From positions 14,387,893 to 14,451,892 of the forward strand of contig CP141149.1 of NCBI GenBank assembly GCA_035235625.1: 64,000 nt of DNA, read 5' to 3'. Under the pieces are notes generated by a model, which did not search any database, was not told the DNA's origin, and worked only from the letters and a program-made list of their open reading frames with translations. The position numbers and the translations under genes were made by a program. This document shows, piece after piece, positions 10,838-21,905 of this stretch. This DNA comes from Saururus chinensis. Its lineage: Eukaryota > Streptophyta > Magnoliopsida > Piperales > Saururaceae. Numbering within the stretch: position 1 is the stretch's first letter; each line of letters begins with the position of its first letter.

Positions 10838-11870
10838 CATCTCCTCATCTGTGATATGTGCATAGATTAGCTCATCCTCGTCATATTACAATGTCTCTTT
10901 ATCATCGACATTCATGTCATTTGCGGCAATTGCATTATCTACTGCATCATCCCCCTCTCCGTCAACCATCTGTTGAGCACTTTCCTTACCTCTGACACCT
11001 TCTTCGTTCATACCATACTCCTCTTCACTCATTTTGCCAATATTATTTTCACCTTCATTGGCCTCATTTACATCAACATCATCATTATCTACATGGGCTC
11101 CCCTACACATAAATAACACACATGTATTGAATTTAATATTACCTAAACACTAGTTTAAAAATTAAAAATATTATATTCATTTATAAATATATATTTTACC
11201 TTGGATTTGATGGTCTAGTATGTCCAATACCTGTGTAGGGGTAATGAATGTATATCAACCTTTGAGTTCCAAACCATGCATCGCCTTGTGACACTCCAAT
11301 GCTAAATGTCTCATGTGCATGTGATGTATACCTTCCATATTATGCACAAAATCCATAATTCAATATCTTAAATTTCATTGACAATTATAAAATTCACACA
11401 GGATTTACATCTTAAAAAACCTTACCTCCAATTAGGTCCACTTCCATCATCAATTGGTGCAGTTGACCTATGGTGTTCGTTTGATGCTATTGTTTGGAAA
11501 AATTTTCCTCTTCATTATCATGCATTGGCATTTGCATATGCCTTCCACCACTCACATTTCTTTGAGAGCTCATGTGTGTACTCCTACTTACACTATGCCC
11601 TTCATTAGGCACCTAGACCTCTTTTTCGAGAAATAGCTTGAATATAAATACATGAGATGAATAGTAAAACATTTGTCTAAATGATGTCTTATCATCTAGA
11701 CGTAGTAGTCCTGATCTCAATCCAAATATTGGAAGGCTATATTTTATAATAATTTTTTACCTCCTTCGATCCCACCCAACTTTGTTAGCTACTTGCATCT
11801 CAAGTTCATCATAAGTAGATGGTTTCTTGATGAATAATCCATTGTTACCTATTCCTGGTGAAACATAAAA
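10838..11870 (-). pseudogene. N-terminal / acidic region of the MULE protein
   Basis: Coding-like - strand blocks lie here: NGLFIKKPSTYDELEMQVAN (about 11850-11790), a block with SQRNVSGGRHMQMPMHDNEE (about 11580-11500), one with SHAHETFSIGVSQGDAWFG (about 11330-11265), and an Asp/Glu-rich segment (11119-10886). The acidic segment runs, after a stop near 10887, up to the CATCT target site and on into the MURA-like segment beyond the LTR. An acidic stretch before the MURA DNA-binding domain is common in MULE proteins. Introns and frame breaks are not fully resolved. Confidence 0.5.
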
Positions 11871-12909
11871 CTAATAATTTCTTCCACCATCTCTATTCTC
11901 TTAATTCATAACCAATAAATGACATAAAGAATACACTAAATAATTACTTCAAAATAACTACGTTACTTAATAAAATATGAGATTAATCTATTACTCAAAC
12001 TCAACCAAGCATTTCCACTCAAACAACAAAAATTATAGCACAATTCCATAGAACCACCATAGCACAATTCCACTCCCTTAACACTGAAATTAATAGCGCT
12101 AAGCTGCTAATGCATGACTTGAGTGCAAAAATAAAATAACCAATCAAATAAGCCAGCTAGTAACAATAAACTGAAACTTTTAGACCCTTAAAAAAGGTAA
12201 AATTAATATTTGAAAGAATATGCGAATTTGAATCACAGTGAATTTTTTTTATAAATATAATGAATCTCACCTAGCAAAAATAGAAAGAATATTAATTAAA
12301 AAGCTTCAACAACAACAACAACTACTACTTTTACATTTAGGAAACAAATCAAAATATTTTAAACAGATAAAATAAATTGATGGATCCAAAAAAACTGAAG
12401 TGAAGTAGCAAAGTAATGAATATAACATTTTTTCCCCTCAACATTGAGGGGAAAAAATGTTGGACCAACAATAGCATATCCATTTTACACAACAACCATG
12501 ACAACTGTGAGAATACAGAGACATGACAGAGCATCCAATGAGAGAGAGGGAAATAGTAAAAATTGTAGTGGACAAGTAGTAAAACCGGATTAGTAAAATG
12601 TATATGAAATTTCGTAGGGACAAGTAGTAAAATGTAAAAAAAAAAGCTTGTACCTAGGGAAATTGCAGCGGATCAAGGCGGATTTGGGCGAATTTGCAAT
12701 GGATTTGGGCAAAATTGAAACGAATCTCGATGGATGATGGATCTGGGTGAGGTGGACGGCGGATCCAAGAGACGTTTGGTGGCGGATAGTAGATCTAGAT
12801 GGCAAATTTGGACGGCAGAGGTCAGGGATGGTGGATCGCGGTGAACACAATTGCTGGCATTGAACTATGGAAGGAATGAAGAACATCCAGGAAAGGAACT
12901 TGGGGCTTA

Positions 12910-13225
12910 AATAGCCTGCGAATTTTGTCCTTCTGACCTTTGCAAGGACAAAATCATCTTTACGCTGATTTCGTCCTGCACAAGGATGAAATACCCACAC
13001 TTCCATTTTTTGGATTTTTGTTGGTAAGGACTAAATCACTCTAAAGAGGATTTTTATTCTTCTGAAGGACGAAACTAACTTAAAAAATAAAAAAATACCA
13101 CACCGGCACTGGTGCTTGGATGATGCCTACATGGCCAAAACAGACACCACTTTGAAAATAAATTTTCTCTATCTATGATTTTAAAAATTATTTTTTTAAT
13201 ATTATTTAAATAATTTTTCCTAAAA
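12910..13225. repeat. Right terminal inverted repeat of the MULE
   Basis: The reverse complement matches 4938-about 5260, including the 'gttttggccatgtaggcatcatccaagca' region (13106-13134 on +) and the A/T-rich 'aattatttaaataat' end. The inner part has 'aaggacaaaatc' and 'aaggatgaaat' modules as on the left. Confidence 0.65.
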
Positions 13226-13506
13226 ATACTATTTTAATAATTATTTTTATCTTTCCAATATTTAAGCAAATATTTTTTAATATTATTTATATGATTTTCC
13301 CTACTAAAAAATTTAGAAATTTTTTTACATTGCATCATCAATTTCAACTTATTTTTGTATAACTTAATTAGAAAACTTTTTAATCAAATAACATTTATAA
13401 TAAATTTTATATTTACTAATAACGACACAAATGAATATTTTATGTAAGTATTTTTTTGCTAATACCTAAATTACCCTTATCCTTTGATCTTTTCTTCCTC
13501 TCCTCT

Positions 13507-13840
13507 ATTTTGTAGATCGGCAGCACCATTTTTGGTCTCTAATGAGGAGGAACATCTTCAGCGGTGGCGCCGGGTAGTTGCCATTGTCGGAAAATGAAAG
13601 CGCGGTCTTGGTCTCTATCGGAGCAGGTGAAGTCGGCACTATACCCGAAGAAGGAAGACCTGAAGGGAGTCATGGATGAGGTGGACGAGCTTCGGCAAAA
13701 GGCCCTCAAGGTATTCGTGGAGACTCTAAACCCTACCCAAGCCATCCAATTCTTGATCGTCGTGACAGAGCTCCACCTCTAGATTCACGAGTGGGGAAAG
13801 GATCGAGATGCATCACAGGAGCACCAACACCCCGCTGAAT
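13507..13840 (+). pseudogene. DOG1-like (seed dormancy control domain) gene fragment
   Basis: A + strand frame from about 13564 reads MDEVDELRQKALKVFVETL then NPTQAIQFLIVVTELHL, a TAG at 13780, and, reading through, IHEWGKDRD. This pattern, 'vdeLR...L......LtP.QAv.FL.aa.eLh..ihEWG..RD', is what I remember of the C-terminal half of plant DOG1 domains (also found in TGA bZIP factors). Only about 75-90 residues remain. The in-frame stop interrupts the domain and the upstream part is in another frame. It starts less than 300 bp outside the MULE's right TIR. The assignment rests on pattern memory. Confidence 0.4.
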
Positions 13841-13860
13841 GAGGTCATCCAATCCAACTT

Positions 13861-14890
13861 CATATATCACAAAAAAAAAATTGTTGCTTTCACCAAGTTG
13901 TTCTTTCTTATGTGCGGCAATTTGAGCTTTGCTTCATGTTGTTGGTGTGGGAGGTGGTGCTGCAGTGATGGCACATTGGGTGGGATGGGAGCTCTTGTGT
14001 AGTCGATTTTGCTGTGCATTGTGCTTAGCTGGGTTGGGTTTTGCGCCACTAGTTTAGCATTGCTCTGCTGATTTTGTGTCATTATCGTTATTGACCGTTG
14101 TTGCTGGGGGAAATGGTGAAAATGTACTTGGCTTTTGAATTTGCTGCGATACTAAACTTTTGGGATAACATAATTCGGATTTAATTCGGGAGTGTGTGCA
14201 CACTATACATTCATTTCAGTCCTAATAGGTGGTGTTGATTTTGCTCAACTGGTGGTGCATTGAATCTTGCTTGTTGCTTGGGGTGGGATAATAATACGAG
14301 TATTGTATTTAATTATTTGCTATTTTGTATTGGTCATTTTCAATATTCATTGGTTTCCATATTTAAAGTTTCATGCTATACTTTTTAGCTCATGGTATAT
14401 GTTTGTAAGAGGTTGGTTTACAGTCCTAGTGAAGATAATTTAGCGTGTTAGTCTTGTGTTCACATTGAGGATTTAGGTATATAATTTGTTTTTTTTTGCT
14501 AGATTCATTAATTTAGAGCCAAGAAAGATATGAAGATAGGAGAAGAAGAAAGATGATGTTGAATGTGATGATGAATTGAGGTCTGACTTCTAATTTTCTG
14601 CTGCATTCAATTACCACTTTCTTGTTGAAAACTATCACTTTCTTGTTGAAAACTATCCTGCTACTCAGTTGTATTATGAAGGCATACATATATATGAGAA
14701 CAAACAGCTCTGTGTACTCAAATTTTCTTGTTTGTATTTTAAAGTACTTCAATGCAATGACATCAGGTGTAGATGTAACATTCTCAACACCACATTTGCT
14801 GATTTGCTTTTGTTTCATTTGTATTTTTGTCTATTAATGAGAGACAGTGGCATCCTGACATAGGGAGAGAGGGACGAATACTGTGTAACT
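13861..14890. other. No gene seen; AT-rich intergenic DNA
   Basis: No reading frame with protein-like character was recognised. There is a short poly(A) run at 13869-13878. A 21-bp direct duplication ('cactttcttgttgaaaacta') occurs at about 14617-14660. Confidence 0.5.
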
Positions 14891-14897
14891 AGCCAAG

Positions 14898-16096
14898 ATG
14901 CCCAAGTATTGTGTAACAGGAGGAAACAGTTTCATTGGTGCCTACATAGTGAATTGTTTGCTTGAAAAGGGCCATGTTGTGTAGACTACGTTGCGAAACT
15001 TAGGTAAATTTTCAGCTTTTGGTTCCCATTGCAACATGTTCTTATAAATTTCTTTTTAATTACCTTAAATCTTTTGTGCCAATCTTTTTTCCACCGGAAT
15101 GGTAAGACTAGATAGTTGTGTTTAGTCCATTTTCAAGTTCTTAGGTGCCCAAAACTTTTTTCAATTTGCAGTAGAGGTTTAGTCTTTGTCTCTCCTATGA
15201 AAAAAAAGGTCAGTTAGCTGAATGCTTTCAGACTCAGTTGAGGGAAATGCATAGTTTGCTTGAATGCTCCATATTACAGCTGAATTTAGTTTAGCCTGGA
15301 ATATGTTTGGTTTTATTTCTGACATAAATATGATCATTGTTATGCTAATGTGATCAATAAGTTACTAAGAAACAAAAAAGTGTTTGGAAACTCAAACTAA
15401 AATTAAACATATCACATTTTAAGTAGGAGGGAACCGTAAAATAATAGGAAATAAGAATTGGCTAGATATTAACTAAAAAGTTGTTTATTCACCTCAAGTT
15501 TTGCTAGTAAGAGAATCTAGAATTGCATTTTATAGATATTTGGTGTTATTTTTGATATAGCTACATGAAGACTTATTACTCTTTATTTGCATAGGACACT
15601 GAAAAGGTTGGTTTCAACTGGAAGCTTGATGGGGCAAAAGAGAGGCTTAAGGTGGTGAAGGCAGATCTATTGGTGGAGGGGAGTTTTGATGAGGCCATTA
15701 ATGGTGCTCATTGAGTTTTCCACACAAAATTTCTTGTGTTTGTACCCTATGACAGTAACCTTCAAGTAAACAAAATGAAAACAGAAGGCAAGAGAAGTTT
15801 TTGGTAGAAAAGTTAACAATAAGCTCACCCATGAATGACCTGCATGTTGTGATGCATCCTTTGAACTATAAATTCCTAGCTCATCTACTCAAATAAACTA
15901 TTGGTTGCAGGAAACTTTGCTCAATCCTATTATAGACGGTACTACTAATGTGTTGAAGTCCTGCTCCAAAGCCAGTTCAACGAAGGGAGTTATACTTACC
16001 TCTTCCTACTCCTCTATCAGATATTGTGAGGATACAACAAAAGCTTCCCCACTTAATGAATTACAAGGAACATGGGGACTTGAAAAGCATTTCTGA
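14898..16096 (+). pseudogene. Cinnamoyl-CoA reductase / DFR-like NAD(P)-dependent reductase pseudogene
   Basis: Three exon-like blocks keep their order. Block 1 (14898-about 15000) reads MPKYCVTGGNSFIGAYIVN then CLLEKGHVV, a Rossmann 'VTGgxxFIGayiv' dinucleotide-binding start, followed by a TAG where an aromatic/basic residue is expected. Block 2 (about 15598-15725) reads EKVGFNWKLDGAKERLKVVK then ADLLVEGSFDEAINGAH, a TGA, and VFHT. Block 3 (15910-16096) reads LLNPIIDGTTNVLKSCSKAS then TKGVILTSSYSSIRYCED, matching the 'p.i.GT.nvL.sc.k...vkrVvlTSS.saiR' region of the family. Catalytic YxxxK and the C-terminal half are absent. Two in-frame stops and the truncation make it a pseudogene. Closest by memory to CCR/DFR and tetraketide pyrone reductases. 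Confidence 0.8.
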
Positions 16097-16344
16097 GCTT
16101 CAATAGGAACAAACAAGGAAGGAAGGCAAACTTGTTGACGCTTTGAACAAATTTTTTTTCTCTGTATGCGCTATGAAATAGGCAGAAATTTGTTCTCTTA
16201 AATATTAGAGCTTTTGAGAAGCAATAAGTGTGATATAGATTTTGACATGTAACAATTTCATCACTTTTGCAAATGCTATAGACATTGAAGCCGAAACCAC
16301 TTGGATAAAGTTGTATTGGGCTGAATTATTTAATTGATGGCAAT

Positions 16345-17160
16345 GTCTTTTTACGCCACAACACTATCATGTTGTCCCATGAAAATATTTTATTAAATTT
16401 TTAAAATTCTATAACATTTAATGTGGTTATTGCCTTACACTTTTATGGTAATTTAGACAATATAACTCAATTAGAGTTTTCAATTTTTGTCCTTGTATGC
16501 GTTTTTTTGCCCTTTTAAGCCACAACACTATCATGCTACCCCATAAAAATACTTTATTAAAATTTTAAAATTATATAACATTTAATGCGGTTAATGCCTT
16601 AAACTTTTATGATAATTTAGACAATAAAATCTAATTAGAGTTTTCAAATTTTGTCCTTCTAAGAGTTTTTTTTTGCCTTTTTACTCCACAACACTATCAT
16701 GTTGTCCCATGAAAATACTTGATTAAAATTTTAAAATTCTATAACATTTAATGTGGTTAATGCATTATACTTTTATGATAATTTAGATAATATAATTTAA
16801 TTAGATTTTTCAAATTTTATCCTTGTATGAGTTTTTTTTGCCTTTTTACACCACAACATTATCATGCTACCCCATGAAAATACTTTATTAAAATTTTAAA
16901 TTATATAACATTTAATGTGTTTAATGCCTTAAACTTTTATGATAATTTAGACAATAAAATTTAATTAGAATTTTTAAATTTTATCCTTGTACGAGTATTT
17001 TTTACCTTTTTACGCCACAACACTATCATGTTATCCCATGAAAATTCTTAATTAAAATTTTAAAATTCTATAACATTTAATGTGTTTAATGCCTTACATT
17101 TTTATGACAATTTAGATAATATAATTCAATTAAAATTTTTAAATTTAAGCTCATGATACC
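16345..17160. repeat. ~165-bp tandem repeat, five copies
   Basis: 'ttttacgccacaacactatcatg' variants start near 16349, 16514, 16678, 16845 and 17008. Each is followed by 'cccatgaaaatac..tattaaaattttaaaattctataaca' and 'tttaatgtggttaatgcctta'. Copies differ by scattered substitutions. The unit length is in the satellite range but the array is short. Confidence 0.85.
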
Positions 17161-17494
17161 ATTAACATGTGTCTCAAGGTGCAAGTGCATGCAATGAAGA
17201 CAAATAGCCATTTTTTACCTAGGAAATAATCACAACTTCAATTAACAAGCCCAAACTCTTTATACCATGCATTAATGAATCAAGTTCAGGTTGAATTAAA
17301 ATTCAGAACTAAAGAACAAGCCTTCTTAAATTCAGTACCTAGATCACCTGAATATGAAATTGGTATATAATATAATCCATAATACAATTATTGCTTCTCA
17401 AAAGCTCTAATGAAGATAAAAGACTAAGAATAAATATGTACACATAGTAATATTCATACTAAATTGGCAAAACTTTACAAGAAAATAGACTACA

Positions 17495-17704
17495 TCAATT
17501 GGTTTCATGATCCGGTGTTGGAGAGTACCAAACAGGAAACCTTCCTTTGTTTCTAAGGAGTCTTGTGTAGGGCGACTCCGGCATCATTGCTTTCTCCTCC
17601 TTTTTCAGCTCTTCTCTGGTTTTTGGCAAAATGATTGGTATGAGAAAATATCTTCTCTGCTCCTTCCCTTGGTTGGAATCAAATGAGATTGCAATCCCAT
17701 CCAA
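17495..17704 (-). CDS. Unidentified coding-like last-exon fragment
   Basis: A 69-codon - strand frame ends in SPYTRLLRNKGRFPVWYSP then TPDHETN and a stop. It contains a charged middle (KTREELKKEEKAMMPESP) and lacks the low-complexity look of its neighbours, so it resembles a real terminal exon. Upstream on the - strand the frame closes at once with TGA, and no clean acceptor is obvious. A second coding-like piece on the same strand lies at 20704-20814 (reads SSLIEYYSPEDRRYRYRVWH), on the far side of the 2.2 kb solo LTR. The two could belong to one gene split by the LTR. I do not recognise the family. Confidence 0.3.
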   Translation of the reverse strand: MDGIAISFDSNQGKEQRRYFLIPIILPKTREELKKEEKAMMPESPYTRLLRNKGRFPVWYSPTPDHETN

Positions 17705-18060
17705 TCAAGTATACGCCAATCAATTCAGGAGACTATCAACGAGGTAAGCAGCTTTCTGTGTGACAATTGTATCTTGAGAAATAAGAAAAGGGAAGATATA
17801 ATCTGTATATGTATGTGGACTGCATCAGATTCAAATATGTCATTAAATTAATCAAATTTTTATAGTAACATTATGTGGACAACAAGAAAAAAGGTGATTT
17901 CACATTTAGAACTTCGAGAATTTTGCTAAATTCTTCAAGGAACTCCTTTTCTGTATCTTCAGCACAACCATTTTCAGAAAATTTGATGCTTAACACCTCA
18001 TTTGTGAGCTACTAAAAAACTAAAAGTAGTAGAAGCCAAACCTGTGTAAGAAATGCAGTT

Positions 18061-18168
18061 TATTCTCTTTCATTTAGATGAATGTATAACAAATCTATTC
18101 TCTTTCATTTAGATGAATGTTTAGCAAATCTATTCTCTTTCATTCAGATAAATGTATAGCAAATCTTA
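18061..18168. repeat. 35-bp tandem repeat, three copies
   Basis: 'tattctctttcatttagatg' starts at 18061, 18096 and 18131 with few differences. No function is suggested. Confidence 0.8.
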
Positions 18169-19084
18169 CCTGGGCCATAACCACTTGGTAACTAAATGAC
18201 TACATAAGACAAAGGAAGCAGTTCATATGCATATGTAACATTCATTCGACTACTACCTACCATAAAATATAAACCCACAAAATCTACCAAAAGAGACAAA
18301 ATTTAGGGAAAAAAATCACTTATAAGGAAGGAATTGCAGGAAATTGAATTGTAACATTAATCCAAATACAAGGGAGGATCTAAATGGGAGATATTATTAT
18401 AAAACATCAACTTTTTTTCCTGTATAAAAGAATGATGAATGAACTTGCAACTTTCCTAAAGAGGAAAGAAGATACCCGTGTGACGACCCGACCCGAGCCG
18501 GGCCCACAAAATCACTAATAGGAAATTTTCTCTTTCCTTGAGCCAGGGATCAACGTCTGAGTGCGAGAGGTACAACGTTCATCTACGCACTACGGAGCTT
18601 TAAGGCTTCCTCGTATGTAGACTTAGGTTGTAACGAATACGTACACACAACGAAGCTTCATAGTTCGTCGCGTGTAAAACAAGATAAAACATATTATTAT
18701 AATGATTTGGATCGGGCCAACGTTGCCTTGCCGTTGGTTGCCTACGTACGTATTGGATATTATTCCAATACGATCGGATCCGAACGTAGTTCTGCCTAAT
18801 GGCTACTACATACTACAAACATCACAAAATTATACGTATAAAATACATATCTTCGAATATTTAATCGGAGTATACAAACACTCATCATATATCGAAGTCA
18901 AGCGGAAGTTAATAAATCAACGGAATCGTACATCTCGCTCTACCACAGAGCGGGATTAAAATCTTATACACATATCTCGCTTCATTACTGAATCGAGACT
19001 AAGCACATCACTCGGCTCGCTCTATCACTGAGCCGAGACCGAGAACACAAATTACACGTCTCGCTCTACCCTAGAGCGAGACCA

Positions 19085-19455
19085 CACACGTCATATAAGT
19101 ATACATCATGGCATCTAGGCACATAGCATAGTATATAGGCACATAGCATGACATATAGGCACATAGCATGATATATAGGCACATAGCATGACATATAGGT
19201 ACATAGCATAGTATATAGGCACATAGCATGACATATAGGCACATAGCATAGTATATAGGCACATAGCATGGCATATAGGCACATAGCATGACATATAGGT
19301 ACATAGTATAGTATATAGGCACATAGCATGGCATATAGGCACATAGTATGGCATATAGGTACATAGCATAATATATAGGCACATAGCATGGTATATAGGC
19401 ACATAGCATAGTATATAGGCACATAGCATGGCATATAGGCATATAGCATATAGGT
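19085..19455. repeat. 20-bp tandem repeat, about 18 copies, within the solo LTR
   Basis: The unit 'acatagcatggcatataggc' recurs with few changes. Because 20 is not a multiple of 3 and the unit lacks - strand stops, all three - strand frames are open for 120-136 codons and give a CYVPIYHAMCLY-like periodic peptide. This is best read as a repeat by-product, not a gene. Confidence 0.95.
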
Positions 19456-20149
19456 ATAGTAGCGGGATACAGAGTTGCTTACTGCCCTTATGTCTCGTAT
19501 AGTAGAGGTATACGGAGTTGCTCACATGAGCATCCTTCCCTTCAGATCAGAAGATATTAGACGGAGCTTCCTCTAGCCTTCATACGTTCCTCGTCTTGTA
19601 CAGAAAGACTACGTATAAATGTTCTCCTTGCCGGAGACTCTTCTCATTTCCTGTGCCCGTGAGTGGCGGACAGAACCTCCCCTAGTCTAGATTACTTCTC
19701 TTGATGTAGCTTGGCAACTTCAGACAAAATCCCGTCTTGCTCCGGGCCCATATTTCTTGTTCATTGCTCGAGGATGACGGGTGGAGCCTCTCCTTGTCTC
19801 GGGGCATTTCCTCCTTATACGGTTGCTGAATCAAAGAACGGACCTCTCCATCGCGTAGAACATACTTGATTTAGTCAAGAACACCTCTTGGACTGACTAA
19901 ATCGGAGTTGGGATGGCCAGAAACAGAGAAAACAAAGTTTGTCGGTACGGGTAGAACCTTTCTTTGTCTTGGGGCGTTTCCTCTTCATACGATTGCCAAC
20001 TCAGAAAATGGAACCCTCCACCACGTAGAACATACTCGATTTAGTAGGAAACGGGTCTTGACCGGCCTTAATCGGCCTCAGAACGGTCAGAAACGGGGGT
20101 AGAGAAGTTCTCGTCGAAAAATGAACTCAAATGGGGTTTATATAAGCCC

Positions 20150-20325
20150 CGGCGCGCCAAAAACCGTGGCGCGCCGCAAATTTAAACCGCGGCGCCGCGC
20201 CGCACGAAAACGCGGCGCCCACCGTTTTTCCTGCGCCGCGCGCGGCGACTGCGCGTTGCGGCAGCGCGTTATGCGCGCCGCGATCGCGCGTGTCGCGCGC
20301 TCATCCGTCGCGCGGGCCGCACATT
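20150..20325. other. CpG-dense, GC-rich block inside the solo LTR
   Basis: It is a run of 'ggcgcgcc', 'gcggcgcc', 'gcgcgcgg' and 'cgcgatcgcgcg' motifs in otherwise AT-rich DNA, just downstream of 'tttatataagcccc'. It contrasts with the CpG loss usually seen in old methylated repeats. It may be the LTR promoter/R region. Confidence 0.7.
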
Positions 20326-20699
20326 TCTTTTTATTTTCCTTTTTTTTTTAAAAGGAAATCCTTCAAACGCGCGTAACTTCTTACCCCGGATTCGGATTCG
20401 CGCGTTCTTGGTACCGTTGGACTCGTATCGACGAGCTTTTCGATACCAACCCACTTAAAGCAATAAATCGTGCTCTTTCTAAGTGGGCCCCACCTATATT
20501 GCACGTTTCTCGAATATCATAACTTCTGGTCCCGACCTCCGTTTTGCCCGTTCTTTGAATCGTTATGCTCGTTTCTTCGAGCACCACTCAAATACAGAGG
20601 TTTAAACCATTGAATACCTCTAAAAGTTATCCCAAAATTATCCAATTAGGCCTAACCTTTCAGGTTAGACGTAATCGAAAAACGAGTCGTTACAACCCG

Positions 20700-21680
20700 C
20701 TTCTATGACAAGCCATCTAAGCTTTTTGAATTTGATATACGTGCCATACTCTGTACCTATATCTCCTATCCTCTGGCGAATAGTACTCAATAAGAGATGA
20801 TAGTGGCATGAACATAGAAAACATAGAAATGTGTTTTTATAGCAATATCAGTCATCTACAACCAATTATTTATTTGCTTTATGGATATCACCAAATGATA
20901 AATATATTGCTTCAAAATTCACAATTTTCACTAATAAGAGCAAATATATTGCTTTATTCTATGCAGGATAAAATACATTATCTAAAATAATGATCATCCT
21001 TCCCATTTAATCACAGGCCTTCACCAAGTGGTAACAATCCAATTATCAATAGGAACTATAATCATCAGGAATACTTTCTACTCTTTACAAAAAATAGAAA
21101 AATACCACTAATATGTTATTTGTTTGAACAAAATAAATAAACAACACAAATTGACAACAAAGTCCAATTATCACAATCAATTCTAGATTCCATATTATCA
21201 TACAACCATGCTTTTATCTTTCCATCCAATGTTGTTGAAAAAATAAATTGTGGTAAAGAAGCATAAATGTGAGCATTATAGAGCAACCACAACCAGAGAG
21301 TGTGAAAGTTTATAGCATAATTATATTGCCCTTTGAAATCCATTGAAAATTGTATGGCAGCATGATCATGCTGCCCTTTGAAATCCATTGAGAATTGTAT
21401 AGCAGCATGATAAGTAAAAAATGCAGGGCAACATGATCATGCTACACCTGTTATATATTTATATTTGGGATAAATCTCAAACTCCATAAACAATAGCTAG
21501 TAGAAAACTTAAATACAAACAAACTAACAGATCTATAAGAAAATTAAGGTGAAAGAGAACAACAGAGACATATGTTAAAATTTTGCTAAAGCAAAAGAGA
21601 AAGACCACTGTATTGTAACGGAGTAATTGGAAGAAAATTGAAAAAAATCTATGTGACATACTTGGAAGAAATGTGTAGAA
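20700..21680. other. Mostly non-coding, AT-rich; one short duplication
   Basis: Apart from the coding-like piece at 20704-20814 (- strand), no gene was seen. A ~52-bp unit with 'tgccctttgaaatccattga' occurs twice (about 21328 and 21381), ending in 'gcagcatgat'. Confidence 0.5.
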
Positions 21681-21699
21681 AAGAAATATGCTAGAGGAC

Positions 21700-21905
21700 T
21701 AAAGAGAGAATCGTCGGAGGATGGAGGAGCAAATCACCGGAGAATGGATGATACAATGGCTGGAGGACGAAAGAAAGAGTCGATGGAGGATAGAGGACCA
21801 AATTGTCGAAGGATGGAGGACTAAATTGCCGGAAGATGGAGGAGACAATCGCCAGAGGATGGAGGACCAATTTGCCATAAGATAGATGAGAAAATCGCCG
21901 GAGAA
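21700..21905. repeat. Degenerate ~25-30 bp purine-rich repeat
   Basis: Variants of 'gccggaggatggaggaccaaat' recur about seven times. It leads directly into the 166-bp duplication. Confidence 0.65.

Larger units (their letters stand above)
4938..13220 (-). mobile_element. Mutator-like element (MULE) with long TIRs, interrupted by a solo LTR
   Basis: The left TIR (4938-about 5260) and right TIR (about 12915-13220) are imperfect inverted repeats. Both start GGAAAAATTATTTAAATAAT and contain a 'tgttttggcca.ataggca.catccaagca' block, followed inward by 'ttttgtcc..aaggacaaaat' palindromic modules. Flanking 9-mers (4929-4937 and 13221-13229) match only partly. Removing the nested LTR (7436-10837 plus one CATCT) leaves about 4.9 kb, a normal MULE size. 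The cargo is on the - strand: an acidic N-terminal region, a MURA-like DNA-binding region and a PMD region, all decayed. I did not find the DDE transposase core or SWIM zinc finger, so it is probably non-autonomous now. Confidence 0.65.
18479..20694 (-). mobile_element. Solo LTR, Ty3/gypsy type, 2216 bp, TSD ACCCG
   Basis: It begins TGTGACGACCCG and ends CGAGTCGTTACA, an imperfect 12-bp terminal inverted pair with TG...CA. Flanking pentamers ACCCG at 18474-18478 and 20695-20699 are identical. Nothing retroviral-like is coded inside and there is no second LTR, hence a solo LTR. Its right part is homologous to 1040-1357. Inside are a 20-bp array (19085-19450), a few ~60-bp repeats (19630-19830), a TATA-like 'tttatataag' (20137-20146, nearly palindromic) and a CpG-dense block (20150-20325). 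Orientation is inferred as - from the TGTAACGACTCG start and the related LTRs. Confidence 0.92.

Noticed and set aside
19066-19525. Three overlapping 120-136 codon - strand frames rich in Cys, Tyr and Met
   Set aside because: They are produced by a 20-bp tandem repeat lacking stops, with no start context or domain.
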